Shown here: positions 51,429-60,277 of the stretch, piece by piece
Position numbering within the stretch: position 1 is the first letter of the stretch
Layout of the letters: every line of letters starts with the position of its first letter
Assembly (NCBI RefSeq): GCF_030227115.1
Contig: NZ_JASSUA010000001.1
Span: 62,001 to 126,000, forward strand
DNA: 64,000 nucleotides
Direction: 5' to 3'
Origin: Marinobacter sp. SS13-12
GTDB taxonomy: Bacteria; Pseudomonadota; Gammaproteobacteria; Pseudomonadales; Oleiphilaceae
Notes under the pieces: generated by a model
Databases searched by the model: none
The model's input: the letters and a program-made list of their open reading frames with translations, nothing else
Told to the model about the DNA's origin: nothing
Position numbers and translations under genes: made by a program

Positions 51429-52436
51429 CTAAAGGCCATTATCCCTGTCCGACACCAGAAGTTCGTCGAGCCGCTGCCGGTAACCGTCGTAACGTCGCTT
51501 CTGCTTACCGACGAATTGATACAGGTCGACACCGAGAAAGACGGCTGCGCCATCGTAGGCACCGTCAGGGTCGTCGTGCCACGTTACACCGAGCTTGAAC
51601 TGCCGATAGTTCAGCCCGATGCCGATGCCGGGTTCACGATCGGTCGGGAACGCGCCCACAATAGATGCGCCCCACCGGCTCCTGTAGTTGCTCGAGTACC
51701 TGACGAAGCCAATGGCCTCGACGAGCAGTGTGCCGCCGAGGTCGCCGTCGGTGTGCGACTCGACGTTTGCGAGCAGGCCCACCGACGGATGCATCAGAAC
51801 GAGCTGTGACCGCGGCGGCCCGTTTGCGATATGTTTGTCGGTGAGGAACCAGCTGTTAACCGCGGCCTCCCATGGGTACATGGGCATGCCTTCGAACAGG
51901 TAGCGATCGTAGAGGGTTTCCAGCGCCGCGAGGTTGGTCGAAAACCCCTGCCGAGGTGTGACCAGCAGTTCATTCCCAGCCCGGCTGACGAGACGCACAA
52001 ACTGGGCAAATTCCGCCCTTGCCTGGCGCATGGCTGCGGATTCCTCGCAGGCGTCTGCGTCGGCCGGAAGCTGCACCTTGCGATTGCCGTCGAAAACGAA
52101 TTGGTCTCGGCCGAAGTCGCCTTTCTCTATGATCCAGTCTCCCAGTACAATCGTGCCATCCGCGAAATCATTGAGACGCGCCTTCGCATGGTCGGCGAGT
52201 GTTTGCGGCCAGGAAGCCGACTTCGCGTTGAGTTCTTCTCCGAGTGCGCCAACTGTCGCCAGCCGGCTGCCGGCCGCGAACGCGCTTTCCCCCGGACCAG
52301 ACTTAAAATCGGACCAGTTGAACGCGTCGACCGTGTCCAGCGAAATGCCGCAAACGGTGTAATCCTGCTGAGCCAGTGCTGTGGCTGAAACGAGTAATGC
52401 ACCGCCAAGGAGCAACGTCTTGATCGTCTTAAACAT
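51429..52436 (-). CDS. Exported hypothetical protein
   Basis: 335 residues with a clear signal peptide (MFKTIKTLLLGGALLVSATALAQQ, cleavage after ALA). The mature part contains DYTVCGISLDTVDAFNWSDF and a C-terminal beta-rich region (GIGIGLNYRQFKLGVTWHDD). No domain recognised. Its start overlaps the end of the alpha/beta hydrolase gene by 8 bp, so the two are co-transcribed and probably coupled. Confidence 0.72.
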   Translation of the reverse strand: MFKTIKTLLLGGALLVSATALAQQDYTVCGISLDTVDAFNWSDFKSGPGESAFAAGSRLATVGALGEELNAKSASWPQTLADHAKARLNDFADGTIVLGDWIIEKGDFGRDQFVFDGNRKVQLPADADACEESAAMRQARAEFAQFVRLVSRAGNELLVTPRQGFSTNLAALETLYDRYLFEGMPMYPWEAAVNSWFLTDKHIANGPPRSQLVLMHPSVGLLANVESHTDGDLGGTLLVEAIGFVRYSSNYRSRWGASIVGAFPTDREPGIGIGLNYRQFKLGVTWHDDPDGAYDGAAVFLGVDLYQFVGKQKRRYDGYRQRLDELLVSDRDNGL

Positions 52437-53598
52437 CGAGAACCTCCTTCAGCTTGTCGATCGCGTTAATGATGTCGTCGAGACCGGAGATATCCTTCGA
52501 CTTAAGCTTGTCGAAACCCGCTTTGAACGGTGCCCCTATTGACGACGGACCAAATTTGCGAGGGAACGCATTCAGCGACTTCATATCGTCATCGGACGGC
52601 ACATACGGATTAACGTACTTGCTCAAAAGGCGCAGGTGCAGATTTGGATGCGCCATGTAGTGAGATGCGCAGTGAATCCACGCTCCGATGTCGGCGGCAC
52701 CGCTTAGGTCGTCGTTCGGCAGGAAGTGGTTGAACTTCAGGTCGCGGAAGCGATCGGTCAGTTCCCAATCGGCGGGTGGGTCAAAGTCGGTCGCGATCGA
52801 AACCGGATCGGCGATATGGTTCGCGTTGATGTAGGTTTTCGCATAGGCGCCCTCGGCTGACGACGTACCGGGGCGGACAATCGTCCTTTCGGGCTTCTCG
52901 GTAGCATAAATGAATCCCGACACGTTCGAGATCATCGTAACCGACTCGAAAGTAAACAAGGTTGGCGAGAACGGATTGACGACATTCCATTGCTCCTTCA
53001 GGCGTTCAAACGCGTGGAGGATATCTTGCTGTTCTTGCCTGATTTCGGGGTTCGTTTCGGCTGCGTGCCGCGCTGCGAGACCGTTGATCCACGATTCATT
53101 GCCGAGATGGCACAGTGCATCATTGGCAACCGCCGTACCGAGCGAGTGTGCGAGGATGTGATAATCGGGAACGGCATCGCCCATCGTTGCGGTTTCAACG
53201 ACTTTGTCGACAATCTGCTTGATGACGCGCAGCGATACCCGCTGCTGAAAGAGACGAAAACCACGATACAGCACAACATCGGCAGCAAACGTCTTCTCCC
53301 AGTCGTCCTCATCGAGATCCGAGACGAAATCGAGTACCTCACTCGCGAGCTCCGGCAGCACTGGAAGACTGTTTTTCAGCCCCTCCGCCTGTGACGCCCA
53401 GTGACTCATGATACGCCGGAAAACGTCGTCATAAAGAACCGGCACGAACTCGACGTAGGAATCGATCGACTGGTTCTTGAAAAACCCGTACTGCTCCGAG
53501 GCTTTTTTGAGCGCATTTACCGCGCCCGTCTCTTCGGATAGCCAGCCCTTGTCGTACTTGCCAATGCCGTGTAGTACGAACACGATGTCTTTTGCCAT
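52429..53598 (-). CDS. Alpha/beta-hydrolase, lipase-like
   Basis: About 389 residues from ATG 53598 (MAKDIVFVLHGIGKYDKGWL), with GGGAGGGC upstream; a longer start 8 codons earlier is less likely. VFVLHGIG is the oxyanion-hole strand and the nucleophile elbow is AHSLGT with S152 (Ala replacing the first Gly of GxSxG). No signal peptide is seen, so it is probably cytosolic. The C-terminal part contains His and Asp candidates (HFLPNDD) for the triad. Resembles DUF-type lipases and effector phospholipases only in general fold. Confidence 0.72.
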   Translation of the reverse strand: MAKDIVFVLHGIGKYDKGWLSEETGAVNALKKASEQYGFFKNQSIDSYVEFVPVLYDDVFRRIMSHWASQAEGLKNSLPVLPELASEVLDFVSDLDEDDWEKTFAADVVLYRGFRLFQQRVSLRVIKQIVDKVVETATMGDAVPDYHILAHSLGTAVANDALCHLGNESWINGLAARHAAETNPEIRQEQQDILHAFERLKEQWNVVNPFSPTLFTFESVTMISNVSGFIYATEKPERTIVRPGTSSAEGAYAKTYINANHIADPVSIATDFDPPADWELTDRFRDLKFNHFLPNDDLSGAADIGAWIHCASHYMAHPNLHLRLLSKYVNPYVPSDDDMKSLNAFPRKFGPSSIGAPFKAGFDKLKSKDISGLDDIINAIDKLKEVLDV

Positions 53599-53856
53599 AT
53601 CTTGCCCTCCCTGTCGCCGCACCTAAGAGGCCGTCGCCGAGGTCACCCTCCTCGTGCGCCATTGGATCAAGATAGAACTGCTGTCCGTCGCTGAGACGTG
53701 AATATAAGTAGTAAAGCGCAGTATTCCCCGAATTACGAGGAAACCGGGAAATCCGGACCGGCGACAGTAACCGTGATGCTGAGCAACAGGCGCTTCCCTG
53801 CCGTTGGAAAATACCTTCTAAAAGATCTAACTTTATAGGCAGGGAGGTGGCGTGCC

Positions 53857-54897
53857 ATGCGTCAGGAACATGTCCAGGAACCGGACGACAGCTTGCCGGA
53901 ACACAGCGAAGGCATCCAGGTCGGCCGGGACTTGCTCGCGGCCACGAAACCTTATGTTGAAGAGTCTACTGCCAGAAGCTGGTGGCTCGTTGGCTCTACT
54001 TTTGTGTTAATGATTGCCGCACTGACGGCCGCCGGGCTGATCCAGTGGTGGCCCCTCAAGGTGGTGTTTTCGGTATTGGGCGCCCTGCTGATGGTGCGCG
54101 CCTTCATCACCTTTCACGATTACCTGCACCGGGCGATTCTCCAGAACTCCCGTATTGCCTACTGGCTCTTCCATGGCTTTGGCGCCCTGATGCTGACGCC
54201 AACACGCTCCTGGCTCGCCAGCCACAATTACCATCACGGCCATGTGGGCCAGATTTCGGATGCCAGTGTGGGCGCTTTTCCGCTGATAACCGCCCAGATG
54301 TGGCGGGAGTCAACGCCGTGGCAACGCTTTACCTATCGCGCCCAGCGCAATCCCCTGGTGGTACTGTTGAGCTACCCCGTTGTGTTCGGTTTGAACATTA
54401 CGCTCATGCCGTTGCTGAAGAACCCCCGCAAACACATGGATTCGCTGACAGCGCTTGTCAGTCATTTCGGGTTGATCGTCGTGCTGTGGATGCTGGGCGG
54501 GTTCAGTCTGGTGTTTTTTGTCGTCCTGCTGCCCATTACCCTGGCCTCTGCGATGGGGTGCTATCTGTTCTTTGCCCAGCACAGTTTCCGGCGCATGCTG
54601 ATTGCCTCGCCTGAAGCCTGGACCTATTACCGGGGAGCCATGGAGTCTTCCAGCTACATGCGGATGAACAAGGTTATGCAGTGGTTTACCGGGAATATTG
54701 GCTACCACCATATTCACCATCTCAACGTGCGGATTCCCTTCTACCGCCTTCCCGAAGTGATGGACGCGATACCGGAACTGCAATCACCGCTGGTAACGAC
54801 CCTGGCACCCGGCGACATTGTTGACTGCTTCCGGTTCGCCCTCTGGGATGAGGACAAACAGCGCATGGTGTCCTACCGGGAGGCCAGCCCGACCTGA
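53857..54897 (+). CDS. Membrane fatty acid desaturase
   Basis: 346 residues, four membrane helices and the three His boxes of membrane di-iron desaturases: HDYLHR (HxxxH) near residue 88, HNYHH (HxxHH) near 125, and GYHHIHH (HxxHH) near 280. It introduces a double bond into an acyl chain at the membrane surface with O2 and an electron donor. GGGAGG lies upstream of ATG 53857. It returns the window to GC-rich, core-like sequence after the island. Confidence 0.88.
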   Translation: MRQEHVQEPDDSLPEHSEGIQVGRDLLAATKPYVEESTARSWWLVGSTFVLMIAALTAAGLIQWWPLKVVFSVLGALLMVRAFITFHDYLHRAILQNSRIAYWLFHGFGALMLTPTRSWLASHNYHHGHVGQISDASVGAFPLITAQMWRESTPWQRFTYRAQRNPLVVLLSYPVVFGLNITLMPLLKNPRKHMDSLTALVSHFGLIVVLWMLGGFSLVFFVVLLPITLASAMGCYLFFAQHSFRRMLIASPEAWTYYRGAMESSSYMRMNKVMQWFTGNIGYHHIHHLNVRIPFYRLPEVMDAIPELQSPLVTTLAPGDIVDCFRFALWDEDKQRMVSYREASPT

Positions 54898-54905
54898 CGA
54901 CAATG

Positions 54906-55552
54906 TCACGATTGCGACGGTTGTCGCGACAGGGCGCGGATCTCACTGCGCAAGGCGCTCACCTCATCCCGGAGCGCGATCATTTGTTTGGCTCCGGCCA
55001 ATTCGGCGTCGTTACTCTCGGCATCACGACCCACGAAGAAGGTGGCCAGCGTTGCTGTCACATAGCCGAAGACGCCGAAGGCATACAGCGCCAGGAAACC
55101 GCAAAGCACACGCCCCTCGGCCGTTTGCGGCCAGTATTCCGAGCCCATAGTTGCCATGATCATGGCCGTCCACCACAGCGACTCGCCGTAGCTGTCGAGG
55201 CCGCCGGGTACCTCGCTCTCGAACGCGTACATGCCGGCCGCGCCAGCGAACGTGACCAGCACCGTCAGGGCGATCACATACCCGAAACCCCGTCGGCTCA
55301 GGCTGGCACCCAGCGCCTTCATTCCACGGTTCAGGGAACTGACCACCCGCACCAGCCGCAACCCGCGCCCCGCCCTGGCGATGCGGAGCAACCGGAATAC
55401 GCGGAAGATGCGGAAGATCCGCAGGGCGGGGAGCAGCAGGGCTATGGCGGTCAGCCCTCAAGGCGCTGAAGCAGTTCGTATCGCTCCCGTTTCAGCTCCT
55501 CTTCGTCCGCAGGGTTTGTATCAGGGTTTTCTTTGTTGCTGTCCTTGCTCAT
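54906..55552 (-). pseudogene. Voltage-gated ion channel gene, internally deleted
   Basis: ATG 55552 (AGGAC upstream) opens MSKDSNKENPDTNPADEEEL and continues ERYELLQRLEG, then a TGA at 55453-55451. In another frame the DNA resumes as LTAIALLLPALRIFRIFRVF, an Arg-rich S4-like segment, followed by S5, the pore loop with filter TMGSEYWP, S6 and a coiled-coil end (stop at 54906). In intact relatives RLEG is followed by W and three membrane helices before NWLTA. The piece from W to NW, about 200 bp, is lost, joined at a GGCTG repeat. The pore part could still be made only from an internal start. Confidence 0.78.
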
Positions 55553-55602
55553 CGGATGTCCTCCCGTTCGAACTGTCCCGGGAAGCCGGCGTCTGAATCA
55601 GC

Positions 55603-55635
55603 GCTTGTCAGCGTCCCGCCGCCATGCTTCACTTT
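55603..55635 (+). promoter_or_regulatory. 33-nt upstream box, copy 1
   Basis: GCTTGTCAGC, then CCGCCGCCATGCTTCACTTT, 36 bp before the DUF2959 start. The same 33-nt box with three changes occurs 43 bp before the PRPP-synthase homologue (58103-58135). TTGTCA could be a -35 element. The conservation outside coding DNA suggests a shared promoter or operator. Confidence 0.55.
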
Positions 55636-55671
55636 CCAGACTCGCACCCGTGCATCAACAGGAGACTACTT

Positions 55672-56358
55672 ATGTCCAGCCCTGTCACTGTCAGTTCAAT
55701 ACTACCATCCGGTGCCCGGCGACTATGGCTGTCGCTGTTCAGTGTCGCGATTCTGAGTGGGTGTTCCTCGCTGTACTACGACACCATGGAAAAATTCGGG
55801 TATGAAAAGCGCGACATCCTGGTAGACCGGGTGGAAGATGCGCGGGACAGCCAGAATGATGCCCAGGAAACCTTCCGCTCTTCTCTGGAGCGCTTCCAGA
55901 GCGTGGTGGATACGCCGGATACCGAGCTCAAGGAACGGTATGCCGAGATCAGCGATGCCTACGAAGACAGTCAGTCGAGTGCCGAGGAAGTCCGTGACCG
56001 CATCGAGAAGGTGGAAGATGTTGCGGAAGATCTGTTCGATGAATGGGAGGATGAGCTCGATAAATATGAGAGTGCCTCTCTGCGTCGCAGCAGCGAGCAG
56101 CAGCTTGATGAAACCCGCGCTCAGTATGGCCAGCTGATTCGCCGCATGCACGCTGCCGAAGAGCGCATGGACCCGGTGCTTCAGGCCTTTCAGGATCAGG
56201 TGCTGTATCTCAAGCATAACCTCAACGCCCAGGCGATCGGCTCGCTAGAGAACGAGCTGGTGGGTATTCGCCAGGACGTCGATGCGCTGATTCGTAATAT
56301 GGAGCAGTCGATTGCAGAGTCCGAGGCCTTTATCCGGCGTTTTCGTAACGGCGGGTAG
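55672..56358 (+). CDS. DUF2959-family lipoprotein
   Basis: About 228 residues from ATG 55672 (MSSPVTVSSILPSGARRLWL), AGGAG upstream. A lipoprotein signal ends in the lipobox LSGC (VAILSGCSS). The rest is almost entirely coiled-coil helix with the DUF2959 opening MEKFGYEKRDILVDRVEDAR. It should be anchored in the outer or inner membrane facing the periplasm. Function of the family is not known. Confidence 0.85.
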   Translation: MSSPVTVSSILPSGARRLWLSLFSVAILSGCSSLYYDTMEKFGYEKRDILVDRVEDARDSQNDAQETFRSSLERFQSVVDTPDTELKERYAEISDAYEDSQSSAEEVRDRIEKVEDVAEDLFDEWEDELDKYESASLRRSSEQQLDETRAQYGQLIRRMHAAEERMDPVLQAFQDQVLYLKHNLNAQAIGSLENELVGIRQDVDALIRNMEQSIAESEAFIRRFRNGG

Positions 56359-56367
56359 CCTCCCGGA

Positions 56368-56628
56368 CTAGCCGCGGACCGTCTTGCCCTGGGTCATCTG
56401 GTTCTCGTGAAACTGATTCATATACTTGCCAAGGCGCTCGCGGGCGGACTCCAGTTCCTTCCAGGCTTCCTGTAATTCGGCCAGATCTTCCTGGGCAGGT
56501 GCCTGGTCCTGGGTACCACTGTCGAGGCTCTCATAGGCCGCATCAATCCGTTCTGCCACGTCCTGATACTTGGTCCAGGCCGCCTCGTACCGCTCCCGTT
56601 CGGATTTCCATTCGCGCGTATTTACCAT
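56368..56628 (-). CDS. Small coiled-coil hypothetical protein
   Basis: 86 residues, highly charged and helical (SERERYEAAWTKYQDVAERI, LAELQEAWKELESARERLGK), with no membrane segment. It converges with the DUF2959 gene, whose product is also a coiled coil, but they share no clear sequence. GGAGACAGAC lies upstream of ATG 56628. Unassigned. Confidence 0.6.
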   Translation of the reverse strand: MVNTREWKSERERYEAAWTKYQDVAERIDAAYESLDSGTQDQAPAQEDLAELQEAWKELESARERLGKYMNQFHENQMTQGKTVRG

Positions 56629-56841
56629 TGTCTGTCTCCTACTGGTATCTACCTGTCCATGTTTGATCTTTTATCGTGCGCTAATACCACACCTGAGGGC
56701 AGGAGACGTTTCTTTCAACCCGTCGCTGTGGACCGAAGTTCGGCTCCGGGGCTGGTGCTTCTTTCCATGGCCTATTGGTGTATGATGCCGCACCAATTTA
56801 GAGCACGCAGAATCCACCCCGGCTAACACAATTGATCAGCT

Positions 56842-58083
56842 ATGCCAGACAAAACACAAAATCGGGCGGGCGGATGGTCCTTCCTCCTCAGGTTTGAGCA
56901 GTTCATCGGCATCGGCCCCCATGGCCGGCAGTCGCTCTCCGCTACCCCGCTGGCGGAGCGGCTCAAGATTGGCATAGCTGCCTCCATTGCCATTCTCGCC
57001 GTTATCCTGATCAGCCAGCAGTTTTCGTCCACACCCCACTGGCCGGTGCTGGTTGCCTCTATGGGCGCCTCGGCGATTCTATTGTTCGCCCTGTCTAACA
57101 GCCCGCTGGCCCAGCCCTGGTGCTTTGTTGGGGGTCACCTTGTGCCCGCCACCATCGGCGTGGTCTGTGCACAGTGGGTACCGGATCTTGCGTTGGCGGC
57201 GGCTGCCACGGTGGGCGTGAGCCTGTTTGTCATGTACATATTCGAATGCGTGCATCCTCCTGGCGGGGCTGCGGCTCTGGTGCCTGTTATCGCTGCCAGC
57301 GACCAGCCGTTGGGCTATGACTTCGTGCTCTACCCTGTCGGCCTGAACGTGCTGGCCATGCTGGGGATCGCCATTGCGCTCAACCGCTACTGGCTTCGGA
57401 AACCGTACCCCGCGCGACCTGTAACGGAACACGACCCTGTGCACAGGCATAACGACCTGAGCCCGATGAAGCGCCTGGGCATTCGGCCTGACGACCTGCA
57501 CCAGGCACTGGGCGAGTTTTCCTCCTTTCTGGATGTCAACGAACAGGACCTGAACCAGCTGTACAGCATGGCTCAGAACATTGCTTACAAACGCCGGATG
57601 GGGGAAGTGACCTGTGCAGACATCATGTCCAGCGACCTGATCACCATCGAATACGGCACAGGACTGGAAGAGGCCTGGGGGTTGTTACGCTATCACAAGG
57701 TCAAGATTCTTCCTGTGGTGGACAGGGCCCACCGGATTATCGGCGTGGTTTCACTGGTGGATTTCCTGCAGCGGGCCAACCTCAATACCTATCGGACCTT
57801 CGCAGAAGACGTCCAGGCGTTTCTCCGTAAAACTTCACCTTTTACCCGCTCGGACAAGCCGGAGGTGGTTGGCCAGATCATGGCAACAGGCGTATTCGCC
57901 GCCCGCGATACCGACCACATCGCCGCCCTGGTACCACTGCTGTCTGACAGGGGACTTCATCATATTCCTGTTATTAATCATGAACGGCGACTTGTCGGTA
58001 TGGTGACTCAGTCCGACCTGATTGCAGCCCTATACAACCATGACCTTAGCCGCCCTGCTTACGGCGCTACGTCCCCGGTATAA
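56842..58083 (+). CDS. HPP-family membrane protein with CBS pair
   Basis: 413 residues. The N-terminal HPP domain (about 25-195) has five membrane helices, the signature HPPGG in FECVHPPGGAAALVPV, and an ASMGASAILLFA segment. A C-terminal Bateman module of two CBS domains follows (MSSDLITIEYGTGLEEAWGL near 270, MATGVFAARDTDHIAALVPL near 350). HPP proteins have been linked to nitrite transport in plastids and cyanobacteria; the CBS pair would sense adenine nucleotides. Substrate here is unknown. Confidence 0.88.
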   Translation: MPDKTQNRAGGWSFLLRFEQFIGIGPHGRQSLSATPLAERLKIGIAASIAILAVILISQQFSSTPHWPVLVASMGASAILLFALSNSPLAQPWCFVGGHLVPATIGVVCAQWVPDLALAAAATVGVSLFVMYIFECVHPPGGAAALVPVIAASDQPLGYDFVLYPVGLNVLAMLGIAIALNRYWLRKPYPARPVTEHDPVHRHNDLSPMKRLGIRPDDLHQALGEFSSFLDVNEQDLNQLYSMAQNIAYKRRMGEVTCADIMSSDLITIEYGTGLEEAWGLLRYHKVKILPVVDRAHRIIGVVSLVDFLQRANLNTYRTFAEDVQAFLRKTSPFTRSDKPEVVGQIMATGVFAARDTDHIAALVPLLSDRGLHHIPVINHERRLVGMVTQSDLIAALYNHDLSRPAYGATSPV

Positions 58084-58102
58084 GCCAAGCGCCTGACTCA
58101 AT

Positions 58103-58135
58103 GCTTGTCAGCAACCCGTCGCCATGCTTCACTTT
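58103..58135 (+). promoter_or_regulatory. 33-nt upstream box, copy 2
   Basis: Differs at three positions from 55603-55635, same length, and lies 43 bp before the PRPP-synthase homologue. It contains TTGTCA 17 bp before TTCACT. Probable promoter or regulator site shared by two genes 2.5 kb apart. Confidence 0.55.
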
Positions 58136-58178
58136 GCGGGTTGAACAGGTAACGAACAAACACCATCAAGGAAATGCC

Positions 58179-59129
58179 ATGAGCAGTGAGCCGGTTCTGT
58201 TTGCCCTGGAAGGTAGCCAGGCATTTGGTCATGCCGTTGCCTCACAGCTCGGGGTTAATCTGGCCGACATTGAAGATCGCGCCTTTGACGATGGCGAACA
58301 CAAGTCCCGGCCCCTGGAAAGTATGCGGGGCCGGGACGTTTACGTTCTCCACACCCTGTTTGGCGAGGAAAGCTTGAGCGTTAACGACAAGTTGCTGCGC
58401 CTGCTGTTTTTCATCGCCACCATCAAAGATGCCGGAGCGAAACGCGTCACTGCACTGGTGCCGTACCTGGCCTATGCCCGCAAGGACCGTCGTTCCAAGA
58501 GTCAGGACCCGGTCACCACACGCTACGTGGCGCAACTGTTCGAAGCCATGGGCGTGGACTGCGTGGTGGCACTGGAAGTCCACAACCAGGGCGCATTCGA
58601 TAACGCCTTCCGCTGCCGGACGGTGCACCTGGAAGCCCGCAGCCTGTTCGTCAACGCCATCATGGACCGTATCGGTAACGAGGATGTCGTTATTGTGTCC
58701 CCGGACGCCGGTGGCACCAAACGCGTGGACCGGTTCCGGGATGCCTGGGCCGATACCACTGGCGAACAGCCACCCACCGCCTTCCTGGAAAAGCGGCGGA
58801 GCGAAGGCAAAATCACCGGCGATGCCGTGGTCGGGGACATGACAGGCAAGGTTGCTATCATCGTCGACGATATGGTTGCCAGCGGCACCACCCTGCTGCG
58901 CGCCGCCGAGGCCTGCAAGAACAAGGGCGCCACCAAAGTGTTCGGGGTCATCACCCATGCCCTGTTCGGCCCGGGTTCGGACCAACTTTACCGCGCGGGA
59001 GCTATGGATCAGCTTTACATTACAGACAGCGTGACACCGCAGCAGGCACCAGAGGAACAGGGACAGGTCACCACTATAGCGGTGGCCGGGCTGTTTGCGC
59101 AGGCGGTTCGGGAGCTGCATACGGACTGA
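58179..59129 (+). CDS. Ribose-phosphate pyrophosphokinase homologue
   Basis: About 316 residues from ATG 58179 (MSSEPVLFALEGSQAFGHAV), AAGGAA upstream. Two phosphoribosyltransferase-type domains: N-terminal DGEHKSRPLESMRGRDVYVL and YLAYARKDRRSKSQDPVTTR; C-terminal SPDAGGTKR and PRPP loop VDDMVASGTTL. It resembles short divergent PrsA paralogues rather than the housekeeping PrsA, and lacks the usual neighbours (ispE, rplY). It may make PRPP for a special purpose or use another sugar phosphate. Confidence 0.85.
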   Translation: MSSEPVLFALEGSQAFGHAVASQLGVNLADIEDRAFDDGEHKSRPLESMRGRDVYVLHTLFGEESLSVNDKLLRLLFFIATIKDAGAKRVTALVPYLAYARKDRRSKSQDPVTTRYVAQLFEAMGVDCVVALEVHNQGAFDNAFRCRTVHLEARSLFVNAIMDRIGNEDVVIVSPDAGGTKRVDRFRDAWADTTGEQPPTAFLEKRRSEGKITGDAVVGDMTGKVAIIVDDMVASGTTLLRAAEACKNKGATKVFGVITHALFGPGSDQLYRAGAMDQLYITDSVTPQQAPEEQGQVTTIAVAGLFAQAVRELHTD

Positions 59130-59194
59130 GTGTGCTAAACAGGTAGCCAACATGCCCCCACATAACGTTCTCATCCACGAGGAGCGCCCGCCAG

Positions 59195-59809
59195 GTGAAG
59201 GAGTCAAAAGCATTCTGGGACAAGACCGCACGCCGCTACGCCAAAAGCCCGGTGCGGGATGTGGACACCTATCAGAAAAAACTGGCCATTACCCAGGGGT
59301 ATTTCCGGCAGGACTGGTCAGTACTGGAATTCGGCTGTGGCACCGGCAGCACCGCCCTTGCTCATGCGCCCTACGTGAACGAGATTCTCGCTACCGATAT
59401 ATCCGGCAAGATGCTGGATATCGCCGCGCAGAAGGCCCGCGATGCCGGCATTGAGAATGTACGCTTTCAGCAGGGAACGCTGGAGAGTCTGGAGCTGGAG
59501 CCGGAAAACTTTGATGCCGTGCTGGGGCTTAACATCCTGCATCTGCTGGAAAACGCAGAAGTGGCAGTTTCCCGCGTTTACGAGGTGCTGAGACCGGGCG
59601 GCATTTTTGTTTCCAGTACTGCGCTGGTGGCCGACATGCTGGTTCTCTGGCGGCTGCTGATTCCGGCCATGCAGATGGTGGGGCTGGCTCCGTTTGTGAA
59701 TCGCTTTACCCGGGAGACACTGGTATCGATGCTGACCAACGCCGGCTTCAGCATCGAATACGAGTGGCAGCCAAACAAGGCATCGGTGTTTCTCGTTGCC
59801 CGGAAGTGA
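59195..59809 (+). CDS. Class I SAM-dependent methyltransferase
   Basis: 204 residues from GTG 59195 with GAGGAGC upstream. Motif I is VLEFGCGTGSTALAHA near residue 43, motif II ATDISGKMLDIAAQKA, and motif IV FDAVLGLNILHLL. The UbiE/COQ5-like plan ends in a hydrophobic cap (LVLWRLLIPAMQMVGLAPFV). Substrate unknown, possibly a lipid or quinone. It follows the PRPP-synthase homologue by 65 bp. Confidence 0.85.
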   Translation: MKESKAFWDKTARRYAKSPVRDVDTYQKKLAITQGYFRQDWSVLEFGCGTGSTALAHAPYVNEILATDISGKMLDIAAQKARDAGIENVRFQQGTLESLELEPENFDAVLGLNILHLLENAEVAVSRVYEVLRPGGIFVSSTALVADMLVLWRLLIPAMQMVGLAPFVNRFTRETLVSMLTNAGFSIEYEWQPNKASVFLVARK

Positions 59810-59835
59810 CCCCGGCAACGGTCAACCCGGTTGCT

Positions 59836-60144
59836 TCACTGCACCGGCTGGCAACCGCGTACCGCAAGCGCTAGATCGGTGGTCGCTTTGATCTGATCGT
59901 AATACCTGGCAGCGGTTTGTACGCCCATATCAGCGTAGCTGCCAGCGGTGGGGCTGATCAGCTGGGCCAGCTGAGTCCAGGCCTCGGCAGATTGACGGTC
60001 CTGTTGATAGGCGGAAAAAGCCTGATAGATATTGCTGCAGGTAACGCCTTCGCCGCTAGTGGCAGCTGACGAGACGTGGGACGAAGTCTGACAGCCGGTC
60101 AATGCAGCCACTGCCAGAAAAAACATAAGACTTTTCAGTTTCAC
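59836..60144 (-). CDS. Small hypothetical lipoprotein
   Basis: About 102 residues from GTG 60144 (GGGAG 9 bp upstream). Signal MKLKSLMFFLAVAALTGCQT has a clear lipobox LTGC. The mature part is Gln/Ala-rich, helical, with two Cys (VTCSNIY and VRGCQPVQ) that may pair in the periplasm. No known domain. Converges with the methyltransferase gene. Confidence 0.72.
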   Translation of the reverse strand: MKLKSLMFFLAVAALTGCQTSSHVSSAATSGEGVTCSNIYQAFSAYQQDRQSAEAWTQLAQLISPTAGSYADMGVQTAARYYDQIKATTDLALAVRGCQPVQ

Positions 60145-60277
60145 AGATTGGATCTCCCAGGATTCAATGGCGTTTGTTACAGACGCGAGGCCGGCATGTT
60201 GTAACACATCCCGCCTCGAAGCGAGGAAAATAAAACGATTCCTGTTACGGTGAGCTTTGGCTCACGAGGATTTTTTT

